In this document: piece after piece, positions 34,986 through 46,800 of the stretch
Position numbering within the stretch: the first letter of the stretch is position 1
Layout of the letters: each line of letters starts with the position of its first letter
Source of the DNA: Sabethes cyaneus
Lineage: Eukaryota; Arthropoda; Insecta; Diptera; Culicidae
Assembly: GCF_943734655.1 (NCBI RefSeq)
Contig: NC_071355.1
Location: 242,133,183 to 242,197,182, forward strand
Direction: 5' to 3'
Length of the DNA: 64,000 nucleotides
The notes under the pieces: generated by a model
The model's input: the letters and a program-made list of their open reading frames with translations, nothing else
Database searches by the model: none
What the model was told of the DNA's origin: nothing
Made by a program: the position numbers and the translations under genes

Positions 34986-35054
34986 CGCCAACTGCAGTGC
35001 GCCAGAGGAAAATGGAAAAGGTGCAAATTGCTACTGTTTCATGGATTCAAGCAT

Positions 35055-35110
35055 CGCACTTTTGCCCCGCGGTATTCGTACTTTTGCCCCGCTAGTGGGG
35101 TAAAAGTGCG
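35055..35110. repeat. inverted repeat CGCACTTTTGCCCC
   Basis: CGCACTTTTGCCCC (35,055-35,068) is inverted at 35,097-35,110 (GGGGTAAAAGTGCG), with a further near-copy in between (35,078-35,090). A related CATCGCACTTATGCCCC appears at about 39,317, beyond the two tandem repeat elements, in the same direction as the left copy. The ends may belong to an older element split by later insertions. Confidence 0.55.
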
Positions 35111-35180
35111 ACTCGGCATCTAATCAAAAATCAAAGAATTTGTTTTGCATAACACTATTACTCCAATGATTTATAGATGA

Positions 35181-37160
35181 CTAGCTGACCCGACAAACTT
35201 CGTCTTGCCACAAAATAACCTGTGTTGTACATAAATCATGAATCTTGGATGATCTTTGTCACAATCTCGAGTTTTGCAAGTTCAACCTTAGATGATTCAT
35301 TTTGGCAGTTACGTAACTATGAAAGCATCCCAGGTAATTAATAAGCATCACCAATGCTATTTAAATGTAGGCCAATAAGCATTAAAGTCGCCTTAAATGC
35401 TAATTAAATGCTATTTTGGCAAAATATACAGCTACTTTACTGATAACGTTCTTATAGTGCTGACAATGCTAATTTACAGCTAATTACCGACACGAAGACT
35501 TTGAATACAATTTTAGATGCCAATTTACAACACCTATGCAGTCAAAAACATAATATACAACAACGTGCAGTATAAAATGCCAGATACGCTAATTTGCTGC
35601 TTATGCTAATGCTTATTAGTTACCAGGAATGGGTAGTTTAATATACAAATTTGCAATTTTTCCTCACAGTAAAGTAGAAAACAACTCCCCTGTCCCCTCA
35701 TTGCATAGCCAGAAAGCGGATAGTAATATTCGCCATGATTGTACAACATTTCGCCGAATATCATTTTGCGAAAAACGTTAAGAGGAATGTACCATTTCAC
35801 GGAAAACTTTTTTGTGGAAAGTCCCATTTCGCGATCCTCTCCTTACTCGCTGTCGCTCGTTCCAGGAAACCCAGGTAGACCTAGGAAAACAAATAAACCT
35901 AGACAGTAGTGATTTCTGCAGGGAGTTGCCTCCCCCCAGTGGGCGGCGCTTCCGACGGCGGGTCACCGGCAACACTCGCGGCCGTCTCGTCCTGAATGAT
36001 CTAGTGTTACTATAGATAGCTTTTGTGGTCTTGTTATTGACTAATGTTTTATGGAAGTCTCGAATTTCTTGAGTTCGATTAGGTTTTGAGTTTCGCAAAA
36101 AAATCTGTTTTATTTGTATGAGAGTCCATATCCCCCTACCACAGGGGTGAGAGGTCTCTAACTATCATAAAATAAATTCAAGACTCCAAAATCTCCCACA
36201 TGCCAAATATGGTTCCATTTGCTTGATTAGTTCTCAAGTTATAAGGAAATTTGAATTTCATTTGTATAGGAGCCCCCCTTTTAAAAGGGGAAGGGGTCGT
36301 AATTCACCATAGAAAAAAATCTTGCCTCCAAAACCGCTTACATGTCAAATTTGGTTTCATTTGCTTGATTAGTTCTTGAGTTATGAGGAAATTTGTTTTT
36401 CATTTGCATAGGAGCCCCCCCTCCTAAAGTGGGGAGGTGTCCTAATTCACCATAGAAAATATTTTTGCCTCCAAAAACCTTCGCTTGCCAAATTTGGTTC
36501 TATTTGCTTGATTAGTTTTCGAGTTATGAGGAAATTTGTATTTCATTTGTATAGGAGCCCGCCCTCCTAAAGTGGGGAGGGGTCCCAAATCATCATAGAA
36601 AAAAATTTTGTCTCCAAAAACACCCACATGCCAAATTTGGTTCCATTTGCTTAATTAGTTGTCGAGTTATGAGGAAATTTGTATTTTATTGGTACATGAG
36701 CCCCCCCTCTTAAAGTGGGGAGGGGTCCTAATTCACCATAAAAAATATTCTTGCCCTCGAAAACACTCACATGCCAAATTTTGTTCCATTTGCTTGATTA
36801 GATCTCGAGTTATAAGAAAATTTGAATTTCGTTTGTATAGGAGCCCCCCCTCCTAAATTGGGGAGGGGTCCCAATTCATCATAGAAAAAATTTTTGTCTC
36901 CAAAAACACCCACATGCCAAATTTGGTTCCATTTGCTTGATTAGTTCTCGAGTTATGCAGAAATTTGTGTTTCATTTGTTTGGGAGCCCCCCCCCCCCTC
37001 TTAGTGGAGGGAGGGGTCTCTAACCATCACTAAAACCTTTCCTGGCCCCAAAAACCTCTACATACAAATTTTCACGCCGATTGGTTCAGTAGTTTTTGAT
37101 TCTATAAGGAACATCCCGACAGACAGACAGACAGACAGAAATCCATTTTTATATAGTAGA
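35181..37160 (+). mobile_element. CTAGCTGACCCG...(CAGA)n repeat element, copy 1
   Basis: The element starts CTAGCTGACCCGACAAACTT and ends with TTCTATAAGGAACATC, (CAGA)n and ATCCATTTTTATATAG. Its body is a tandem array of about six units of about 142 bp, each with CCAAATTTGG, a TTGCTTGATTAGTTCTCGAG core, and a poly-C/GGGGAGGGG hinge. The last unit diverges to AAATTTTCACGCCGATTGG. A 650-bp segment (about 35,282-35,930) is absent from copy 2 and contains a MITE. I recognise the start and the CAGA tail as a widely dispersed insect repeat but cannot name the family. No protein is encoded. Confidence 0.8.
35329..35629. mobile_element. 300-bp MITE inserted in copy 1
   Basis: CCAGGTAATTAATAAGCAT at the left and the reverse complement of the right end, CCTGGTAACTAATAAGCATT, form the terminal inverted repeat. 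The AT-rich interior repeats AATGCTAATT words and has no open frame. The segment is missing from the adjacent copy 2. Target duplication could not be fixed by eye. Confidence 0.7.
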
Positions 37161-39225
37161 CTAGCTGACCCGACAAACTTCGTATTGCCACAAATTAACC
37201 TGTGTTGTACCTAAATCATGAATCTCGGATGATCTTTGTTACTTCTCGAGTTTTGCAAGCCCCCCAGTGGGCGGCGCTTCCGACGGCGGGTCACCGGCAA
37301 CACTCGCGGCCGTCCCGTCTTGAATGATCTAGTGTTACTATAGATAGTTTTTGTGGTCTTGTTATTGATTAATGTTTTATGGAAGAGTCTCGAATTTCTC
37401 GAGTTGGATTAGTTTTTGAGTTTCGCAAAAATTTCTGTTTTATTTGTATGAGAGTCCATATCCCCCTACCACAGGGGTGAGAGGTCTCTAACTATCATAA
37501 AATAAATTCAAGACTCAAAAATCTCCTACATGCTAAATTTGGTTCCATTTGCTTGATTAGTACTCAAATTATAAGGAAATTTGTATTTCATTTGTATGGG
37601 AGCCCACCCTCTTAAAAGGGAAGGGGTCGTAATACACCACAGAAAAAAAATTCTGCCATCTAAAACTCTCACATGCCAAATTTGGTTCCATTTGCTTGAT
37701 TAGTTCTAAAGTTATGAGCAAATTTGTATTTCGTTTGAATAGGACCCCCCCCCTCCTAAAAAGGTAAGAAGTCCTAATTCATCATGGGAAAAATGGTTGC
37801 CTCCAAAAACACCCACATGCCAAATATGGTTCCATTAGCTTGATTAGTTCTCGAATTATGAGGAAATTTGTATTTCATTTGTGTAGAAGCCCCCCCTCTT
37901 GAAGTGTGGAAGGATCCTAATTCACCGTAGAAAATATTTTTGCCTCCAAAAACCTCCACATGCCGAATTTGGTTCTATTTGCTTGATTAGTTCTCGAGTT
38001 ATGGGGAAATTTGTATTTCATTTGTATTGGAGCCCCCCCTCCTAATGTGGGAAGAGGTCCTAATTCATCACAGAAAAAATTCTTGCCTCCAAAAACACCT
38101 ACACGCCAAATTTGGTTCCATTTGCTGGATTAGTTCTCGAGTTATGAGGAAATTTGTATTTCGTTTGTATAGGACCCCCCCTCCTAAAGTGGGGAGGGGT
38201 CCCAATTCATCATTGGAAAAAAAATTGTCTCCAAAAACACACACATGCCAAATTTGGTTCAATTCGCTTGATTAGTTCTCGAGTTATGAGGAAATTTGTA
38301 TGGAAACCCCCCCTCTTAAAGGGGAGAGGAGTTATAATTCCCCTTATAAAGAGGGGAGGGGTCTCAATTTACCATAGAATAAATTCTTGTCACCGAAAAC
38401 ACCCACATGCCAAATTTGGTTCTATTTGCTTGATTAGTTCTCGAGTTATGAGGAAATTTGTATTTCATTTGTATAGGAGCCCCCCCTCCTAAAGTGGGGA
38501 GAGGTTCTTATTCATCATAGAAAACATTCTTGCCTCCAAAAACACCCACATGCCAAATTTGGTTCCATTTGCTGGATTAGTTCTCGAGTTATAAGGAAAT
38601 TTGTATTTCGTTTGTATAGGAGCCCCCCCCCCCCTCTTAAATTGGGGAGGGGTCCCAATTCATCATTGAAAAAAATTTTGTCTTCAAAAACACACACATG
38701 CCAAATTTGGTTCCATTTGCTTGATTAGTTCTCGAGTTATGAGGAAATTTGTATTTCATTTGTACAGGAGCCCCCCCTCTTAAAGTGAGGAAGGGTCCTA
38801 ATTCAACATAGAAAATTTTCTTGCCCTCGAAAACCTTCACATGCCAAATTTGGTTCCATTTGCTTGATTAGTTCTCGAGTTATGAGGAAATTTGTATGGA
38901 GTTATAATTCCCCTTATAAAGAGGGGAGGGGTCTCAAATTACCCTAGAATAAATTCTTGTCACCGAAAACACCCACATGCCAAATTTTGTTCTATTTGCT
39001 TGATTAGTTCTCGAGTTATGCAGAAATTTGTGTTTCATTTGTATGGGAGCCCCCCCTCTTAGTGGGGGGAGGGGTCTCTAACCATCACTAAAACCTTTCC
39101 TGGCCCCAAAAACCTCTACATGCAAATTTTCACGCCGATTGGTTCAGTAGTTTTTGATTCTATAAGGAACACAGGACAGACAGACAGACAGACAGACAGA
39201 CAGAAATCCTTCTTTATAGGTATAG
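37161..39225 (+). mobile_element. CTAGCTGACCCG...(CAGA)n repeat element, copy 2
   Basis: Directly head-to-tail with copy 1: the TATATAGTAGA end of copy 1 runs straight into CTAGCTGACCCG. It has about eleven units of about 142 bp against about six in copy 1, plus an internal variant (TTATAATTCCCCTTATAAAG) present twice, at 38,331 and 38,901, which suggests a higher-order duplication. The tail is (CAGA)n followed by AAATCCTTCTTTATAGG. Confidence 0.8.
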
Positions 39226-42200
39226 ATTGTAAAGATATTGAGTTATTGCATCAATATAAAATATATTTATTGTTGCGCTTCTTTATATCTCATGAAAATT
39301 AATGACAACTTCAAACATCGCACTTATGCCCCTCTCTACTCTATACCTGAAAGTTCTACAAAAGTATGTTTGATGATTTTTGTAACGCAATGTAAGATCT
39401 TAATTTTGTTTTGAAAAATCAATAGTGACAGTCCGGATTGTCCTGCACTCATTGCGCCGATTTTGCTTATTTAACTGTTACACCTTAGCCAAGCAAAATT
39501 CAAAAATGTTATGTATGGGGCATTTATAGAGTCAATTATTATCCATAAGATTGCTGAATACCTAGGTATTGCGCTATCTTAAGTATTTACGGCGCACTCC
39601 CAATTCACACTGGGTGGTACACCAAGAGCGCTCTCTGCGCTTTTAAACTCAGTTAAAATAAAGATACAATTTAAATCGTAGTCTACCAGAAAAAACATGA
39701 TAAAAAAAAAACAATGCACAATGACCGAAAGAAAATGCAGCTGTCAGCCAGTCAGTGTTATGAAACTAGCTTACTAACTTATAGTCGCGAATGACATCAC
39801 CGGAGAGACGAACGCAAAACTCTTCCAAACGGTTTCACGTGCATCTGCGGCGATGCATCCATGATTTATTTCTGAGTTTTCACATCATTTATCCCAAAAT
39901 TTATGGTGTTTCCATTTTTCCATTCAGATTTTCCACCTAAAACTCCAGCCCCTCGTGGAAAGCCCCCGGGGGGGAAGGGGACTGGTGAATTAAATTTGCA
40001 CCGTCATTGTGTTTTCGTTCGTATTTCGTAACCGCGTCGCCCGTGCGATGAGAAAAAGCGTGTAGATCTATCTTCTGTCCATTTGTTGCTGAACAATACT
40101 GTTGTTGGTTGATACAAAACGCCCCGGAAATGGTTACTGGTGAGTGGAAAAAAGGCGCACCAGGTTTGTATTTGTTTAGTTTTGATGGGCGTCGGGTGTA
40201 ATTTATTGGTACAGGGTACCGGCGGCGCGGCGGCGTCGTGCGCTTCGAATCCGAGCGAGAACGATTCCCCGGTGGCCATTTGGATGGAGCACAGTCGAGA
40301 GCTCACGACAGTCGCGAGTGAGTGTTGAGAGCTATTAATTATCCTGAATCGGTAGCGCATCTACTCGCTAACCAGGGAACAGGGAGACACAGACCGGCCG
40401 CGGCATCTATCCAGGCCCGGGTTGGCTGGCATCGGATGGATGGATGGTTGGATGGATGGATGTATGGATAGACACGTGCAATAGATGGTTTCTAGAGTAC
40501 ACTTGGTTCCGGGATAATTAATAGCCTTTCAGCGCTTGCACTAAGCCAGAGTACATCAGCCGGACAGTAAATGCCACTTTGATTGGCCGACTGTAGTTGC
40601 CACATGAATGGCAGTTGCTAACGAGGTGAGTGAGAGCAATATTAGTTCGGAATTTTAGGAATTTGGCTAGTTTTAATTCATCAAATATTGATAAGTTGTT
40701 GGGTTTAAAGGAACTTTCTAGTATTAATGAAAAATAAACAATACACAAACTCTAAATATTATTCATCAAAATGCGACCCGCTGTTAAAATTCAGGATTTC
40801 CTTTGGTGGCTGCAGATAATTATAATTTCCGCCAGCGATCCTGAAAATTGCCAATTCACAAAGGTAAACTTCCCGCTTCACTGTATGATTGAACCGTACG
40901 TACGGATGCGGATGAGAAGCGCTGAACCGTAACGCGTCGATTCACATCCCGCCCGGTCTACGTCCCACTACTGTTCGTTTAAACAATTCCTGTTCCGTTC
41001 CGAGCAAACGCAACAACATCGCGTGCTCGGTACAATAATGGTTGGGGGAAAAAAGATCAAACAACAATAATCTCCTGTCAGTGAAGTTGCAATATTGAGC
41101 CAAACGCAGGCAAGGCCTCCGAAATCGGCAAAAAACGACATATCGTGGAAACACGCCATTCCTCCTCTAGATTGCATGCTCGGGGCTCGGGGGAGTTAGC
41201 AAACGGTAGCACACCGAACACTGAATTGAGAGAATAGGGCGAAAGTTGGAAAACATTGCAACATGAAAGTGACACTGATGCCAAATAGCCGGGATCCATC
41301 CATCGGAGTTTTCGGAGGCATCGTCAGTTTTTGTGCGGAGGAAAACTAGACACGCAGAGAAAGTGGCGCGCGGCTCAGCGACGAAAGGTGCAAGAGCGTA
41401 TCGGCAAACAAAGTAGTCGGTGTCGGCAAACACAATACACAATGCCAACTAGACTAACAGTGCCGTCAGTTGCAGACACAAACCTCGCGGCATGGTGGCA
41501 GGCTGCAGCGGCGGCGGCATCGGTCGTAGAAGAAACATCCACGGATGCATCCGCAGCCAGTATTGCGTCTAGCTACGAAGTTGCGTCAGATTCGCTCCGG
41601 GCTAGGAATTTCCAACCCGGCCTGAACTTTCATCGCAGAGTTGGTTGGCGGCGGATTATGAAATATTTGCTGTTTGTTCAAGCGGAACACGGCGCAGCTG
41701 GTCCGGTGAACGAAGCGCCAAGCGCCGCCTGAAGGGACGATGGAGTTGAAATGGTAGTTTACAAATACCTAAGTCACATTGAATGCAAATAAATTTACGA
41801 TTTATGCTATCTGAGAAACGAATCAATTTTCTATCATTTCCTTGGCATGATCCGCAGCATCTTCTAATGCATACCGTTCCGTTGGATTCGAAGGCCACTC
41901 GATTATGTAATCATTAGTAAATTCTGAACAGCGGCTAAGTTCAACCGTAGGGAACTAACGTAGCGCTGGGAAAATGGAAAGTAAAAGTCATTTAGGTCGT
42001 TCCAACTCGCTGTAATCCGAACAGACAGACAGACAGACGGACAGACCGACCGAAAGATAGACAAACGGGCTGACAGATGGGACGGCGGAGAAACTGCATA
42101 GTCGAGTAGCCGGAAAATTAATGAATGTAATTAGCGAGAAGAAAAATGACCAGTTTCAGCGGATGATAAATGAAGCAAGTCCGGTAGATACCGAACCGAG

Positions 42201-43182
42201 CCCGTGTGTTTATGTGTGGGTGATACGTAGGGCGTCTCTGCGGATTTCCAGTGGAGGCCGGATACTTTTCCCGGGAGTTTCACCAACCAGATACGTTCGG
42301 CGGCGATGCTGTAAAATGAGCGCGTGTTGTGGTGACTTATGACTCGCTAAGGTACAGGATTTTTAAATGTATTCTTATTTACTTTGCTTCCCAACAGGTG
42401 GAGTATACTCGGGAGAGTAATAAATTCAGACGAAAACTAGAGGCAAATTTATGCTAGTGGATGTTTTTAAGTTGGTGATACGAAAAAGTCTAACACTGGT
42501 TGTGGGGTTCATTATTGTAATTAAAAAATACTAGGTAATATTTTACATTCTACATAATCCTCTTTCTTGACGGACATTGTGTCGAGTTTCAGCTATGTTT
42601 TTATTTTTGAAAATCAAAATCGCGTGCTCGGTTCAAAAGTTATGAATTTCTTATAGGGTATGTTGCTGGTTCGTCGTAATTGCCTATTCCCGTCCTATCC
42701 AATACAAATTATTAAAAATATCAGCGTTTTTTATGACACACAATGCAAAATTAGACATTCCCTAATATTTTAGTTTGTTGATTATCATATGCGATCAATC
42801 AAAGTGAGCTGAGATCTATTTAAAAGCTTCTTTTCATTACAAAATTCCTGGCAGCCAAATTTCCTACCTTTTTTCGAGCGACGAAGAAAAAAATGTCGAC
42901 TAACCATTTCAATTTCCGTCATTCATAAATGAAAATAACTCAAGCCGGGAAAACTTGCATGACCAACAGAAATGTTTGCAGAATAATTTCAAAATGTGTT
43001 ATGGAAATCGAATAACTGATATCAAAATTTGATCTTGTCTTGGCTGACATAGTTGGTAAAATAACAAAAAATAATACCAAAATTTTGTTCCTTTAAGGCC
43101 AAAAGAATAACTACTTGTGTTATTTGAATAACAAAGCAATAACATGACTGTATTCAGAGTTTGGAATAACATATTTTAGTAT
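39226..43182. other. no gene recognised; unique DNA before the retrotransposon
   Basis: 39,800-42,360 is GC-richer, with (GGAT)n at 40,435-40,470, CAGA repeats at 42,020-42,040, and competing frames of 90-133 codons. The largest plus-strand frame (41,331-41,732) has an alanine-rich middle and no recognisable domain. 43,010-43,170 carries AATAACAAAA/ATATCAAAATTTG words like the MITE-type elements at 12.8 and 22.7 kb, and the BEL element has inserted at its edge. Host regulatory or intronic DNA is possible. Confidence 0.35.
43178..43182. repeat. target site duplication AGTAT (left)
   Basis: AGTAT precedes the 5' LTR and recurs directly after the 3' LTR at 50,376-50,380. A 5-bp duplication is usual for BEL/Pao integrases. 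Confidence 0.9.
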
Positions 43183-43783
43183 TGTTGCGACAGGGGCACA
43201 ATCACTGGCAACCCTATCTGCAACTTAAGTAACGCCAACTAACATCACTGTGGAGATCCACTGACAGTCTCGTCACGGTCAACCTCAATAGGCAATAAGA
43301 CAATAGGCAGAATTTCGTCAGTGCCAAGTGAAGAAAACGTGCTTTACATAATCTCTAGTTAAATAATTATTTGATAAATTTTCTTTGATCTCTGGTGGTA
43401 AAAATAGTATTAAGATGGCATAAGTGAATTCGCGCTAACATTCCATGCATTTAGATTACAGGATTATTCCTTGAAGGGCCGAATTACACATTTTTTGGAT
43501 TCTATATATTTTAATAGAAGTGCAAATAGGTTAGAAAATGTATTCATAATGCTTTGTGCTTGAAGTAAATTATATTTCTATAACCACCCAGCGAAACACT
43601 GCTGCCGTCAGGAAAATATAAACCTAGTGTCCATTGAATAAATTCTACAGGCACACTGTAATGTAGGTACCATTGTTACATTAAACTATATAAATCTAAC
43701 TGGGAAAATTTCTAGCTTGAAGCTGATTCAAATATATCATCGCTATCATAAGAACTGTGTGTTCATTTCGTTCTACACGAACA
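43183..43783 (+). repeat. 5' LTR (601 bp)
   Basis: Begins TGTTGCGACAGGGGCACAAT and ends TTCTACACGAACA. It contains AATAAA at 43,637-43,642 and a TATA-like box at 43,687-43,694. It carries 7 bp (within AGCTTGAAGCT, 43,714-43,724) that the 3' LTR lacks, and no other difference was seen. Confidence 0.95.
43687..43694 (+). promoter_or_regulatory. LTR TATA box
   Basis: TATATAAA about 28 bp upstream of the AGCTTGAAGCT stretch. The U3/R border is then expected near 43,715-43,725. Assigned by sequence and position only. Confidence 0.5.
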
Positions 43784-43800
43784 AAATCTTCAAGATTACA

Positions 43801-46800
43801 ATGGACACTAGCAAAACTACCCCCAAGGCCGAGGAATTTGACTGTTCCGGCTGTAAACGGCCCAACAGCTACGACGACATGGTAGCTTGCGACGAATGCG
43901 AGAAATGGTGGCATTACGCCTGCGCGGGGGTGACGTCATCTATTCAGGATCGCCGCTGGAGTTGTTCAAAATGCCTACCAGCTCCCGCAAAATCAACCTC
44001 CACTACTTCGTCGGCACGCCGCGCGCGGCTGCAGCTGGATCTGCAACATTTAGCTGAGCAACAACAATTGCAACGAAAACAACTAGACCTTGACCTGGAG
44101 AAACAGTTTGCACAAAAAAAATACCAGCTTGAAGCAGCTGCTCTCGAAGAGGAAGAAGCAGACAATCGCAGTGTTAGAAGTCGCATAATCGAGATTGAGT
44201 CTCGGGATCAGAGAAAGCATACTAGTGAGTGGGTAGAAAAAACGATTACCCCTCAGGTAGTAGTGTCCAGTTTGCCGACTAAAAATCCGCTGGACCAGAC
44301 CAGTTCAACCGAACAGTGCCACGATAGGAAAGAAGCGGTTGCCGCTAACGGTGTTTCGGAAAATAAACCTGCTGCTAACTCGATCCAGAATGTCAGCCAG
44401 ACGAATGGAAATCCTGAATCCCTTCACGATCTCAAACAACGGTTTGAGGCCGTTACACTGTCAGATCTCCCATTGGAACAATTACAAGAGCTCGAGCGGC
44501 AGCTCCAACGTTGCATGAAGCAATACACGAAGTCGAAGTCAGAACTTCAATCTCATCAAACCTCGAACCACCCACACGCACCCTCAGCGATCGTAGACAA
44601 TCAACCACAAGCTGGCCACTCGAGCCGTGCAACCGTGCCTATGCCACCACGGAATACGTCTGGTCCGGACCCTGAAGCTACTCGAAAAGAAATTAGAGAG
44701 CAAGCAGCTAATTTGACTTCGTATATCTACCCTGATCGTGGATTTAATCCACCTACCATGCAAATAAATACGATGAGTAGACCTCCGATTGATTTAAATT
44801 TGCCAATTAAGCGCACCATACAACCGCAGATCGATGCTGAAAATCACCGCCCTGCGGAACAACTTTTCCAACCTGGCCACCGGTTACTCCTCCCCTCTCA
44901 GGAACAGATAGCGGCGAGACAAGTTATGCCCCGCGATCTGCCAGACTTCTCGGGGGACCCGGAGGAATGGCCTCTGTTCTATAACAGCTATGAGAATTCG
45001 ACGGCCGCTTGTGGATACACAGTTACAGAGAACTTGGCACGACTACAACGATGCCTTAAAGGAAATGCCTTGAAGTCCGTAAGATACTACCTGCTGGCAC
45101 CGGAGAATGTGCCGGAGGTGATGAGAACTTTACAAACCCTGTACGGGCGCCCCGAAATCATTATCAATAAGCTGATAAAAAACGTGCGGGAGTGTCCTAC
45201 TCCGAAGACTGAAAAACTTGAAACTCTAATGGAATTTGGCATAACCGTTAGAAATCTTACCCAACACCTCATCGCAACAGGACAGCGAGCTCACCTTTCA
45301 AATCCTATGTTGCTCCATGAGGTTGTTGAGAAGCTTCCTTCCAGCTTTAAGATGCAGTGGGCAGGAAAACTAATTGCGTGTCCCAACGCTGACTTGGGAG
45401 CGTTCAGTGATTTTATGTCACACGTGATAGAATCCGTTAGCAAAGTGTGCTCGTACGTAGAGCCACCTCCAATCAGGGTTGATCGACATAAAAATAAAGA
45501 AAAGGAATATTTCAATGCCCACGTTGAGACTAGAGACGAAGGAGGAAATAGGGTGACGACAGCAGATAAAAGGCAGTGTCTCATTTGTGCGAAAGAGCAC
45601 CGGATTCAGGATTGTTTCGAGTTCAAAGATAGTGACATCGAGAGCCGCTGGAAGTTCGTGCGCACACTAAAGCTATGCCGATCATGCCTGAATCCTCATG
45701 GTCGTCGACCTTGTCGAAAGACCAACCGATGTGGAGTTGACGGGTGCCAATTTCGGCATCATCCAATGCTACATTCGTCGTACCCATTTAGTAGCACGTC
45801 TGTTAACAATGCGAATCTGACGTACCACCATTGCGGACAATCGGTTCTGTACCGAATCGTACCGGTGACAGTGTACGGGGTCTCTTGTTCCCTCAACACT
45901 TTTGCCTTTCTGGATGAAGGTTCATCGACGACCTTAGTTGAGTCTTGTCTCGCTAAACAGCTCGGGTTGAAGGGTCCACAGATACCTCTCTGCTTACAGT
46001 GGACCGCCAACATGTCACGAGTCGAAAATATGTCGCAGGTTATTTCGGTGGAACTCTCCGGAGTCGGGAAAAAGACTCGGTATACCTTAGAAAACGTACG
46101 GACGGTGGATCATCTAAACCTTCCACAGCAGACGTTAAGGATTGAACCTCTGCGAAACCAGTTTCAACATCTGACAGGCTTACCAGTACAAAGCTATGAA
46201 AATGCTGTGCCACAGATATTGATCGGGCTCCACGATCTGTCTTTGGCTGTCCCACTGAAGGTCAGGGAAGGCAATAGAGGACCCATAGCTGCCAAGACAC
46301 GCTTGGGGTGGTGCATTTACGGCCATCTAGTCGACGGTCCAAGCGTTGAGCGCCTGAATTACCACGAGTGCGACTGTTCAGCCATCGTAAAGCTGGACAC
46401 TATAGTACGTGACTACTTCAACCAGGAGGACACCGGTGTGACGCATAAGCCGCTGGAATCCGCAGAAAATCAACGAGCCAGGGATTTGCTTCGGCGAACG
46501 ACGTGTAAAATTGACGGCAGATTCAGCACAGGCTTACTCTGGAAATACGACCACTTCGAGCTTCCAGACAGTTACGGAATGGCATTTCGACGGCTCGAAT
46601 GCATGGAGAGACGCATGAAGCGCGACCCTGCGTTAGGAGACAGCGTTCATCGACAGTTGCGCGAATACCAAGAAAAGGGGTATGCTCATCGCGCCACACA
46701 AGAGGAGTTGGAATCAGCAGACCCTCGCCGAACCTGGTACCTTCCTTTAGGGGCCATCACAAATCCCAGGAAACCGGGAAAGGTACGGCTGATTTGGGAC

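Noticed and set aside
36000..39200. CRISPR-like array of regularly spaced repeats
   Set aside because: The units are contiguous 142-bp satellite repeats without unique spacers, in a eukaryotic setting.
41331..41732. 133-codon frame with an alanine-rich stretch
   Set aside because: No recognisable family, no supporting splice or start context, and competing frames on the other strand.
43717..43800. Upstream extension of the gag-pol frame into the 5' LTR
   Set aside because: No ATG in this part; the first ATG is at 43,801 just after the LTR, and the extension depends on the 7-bp stretch missing from the other LTR.
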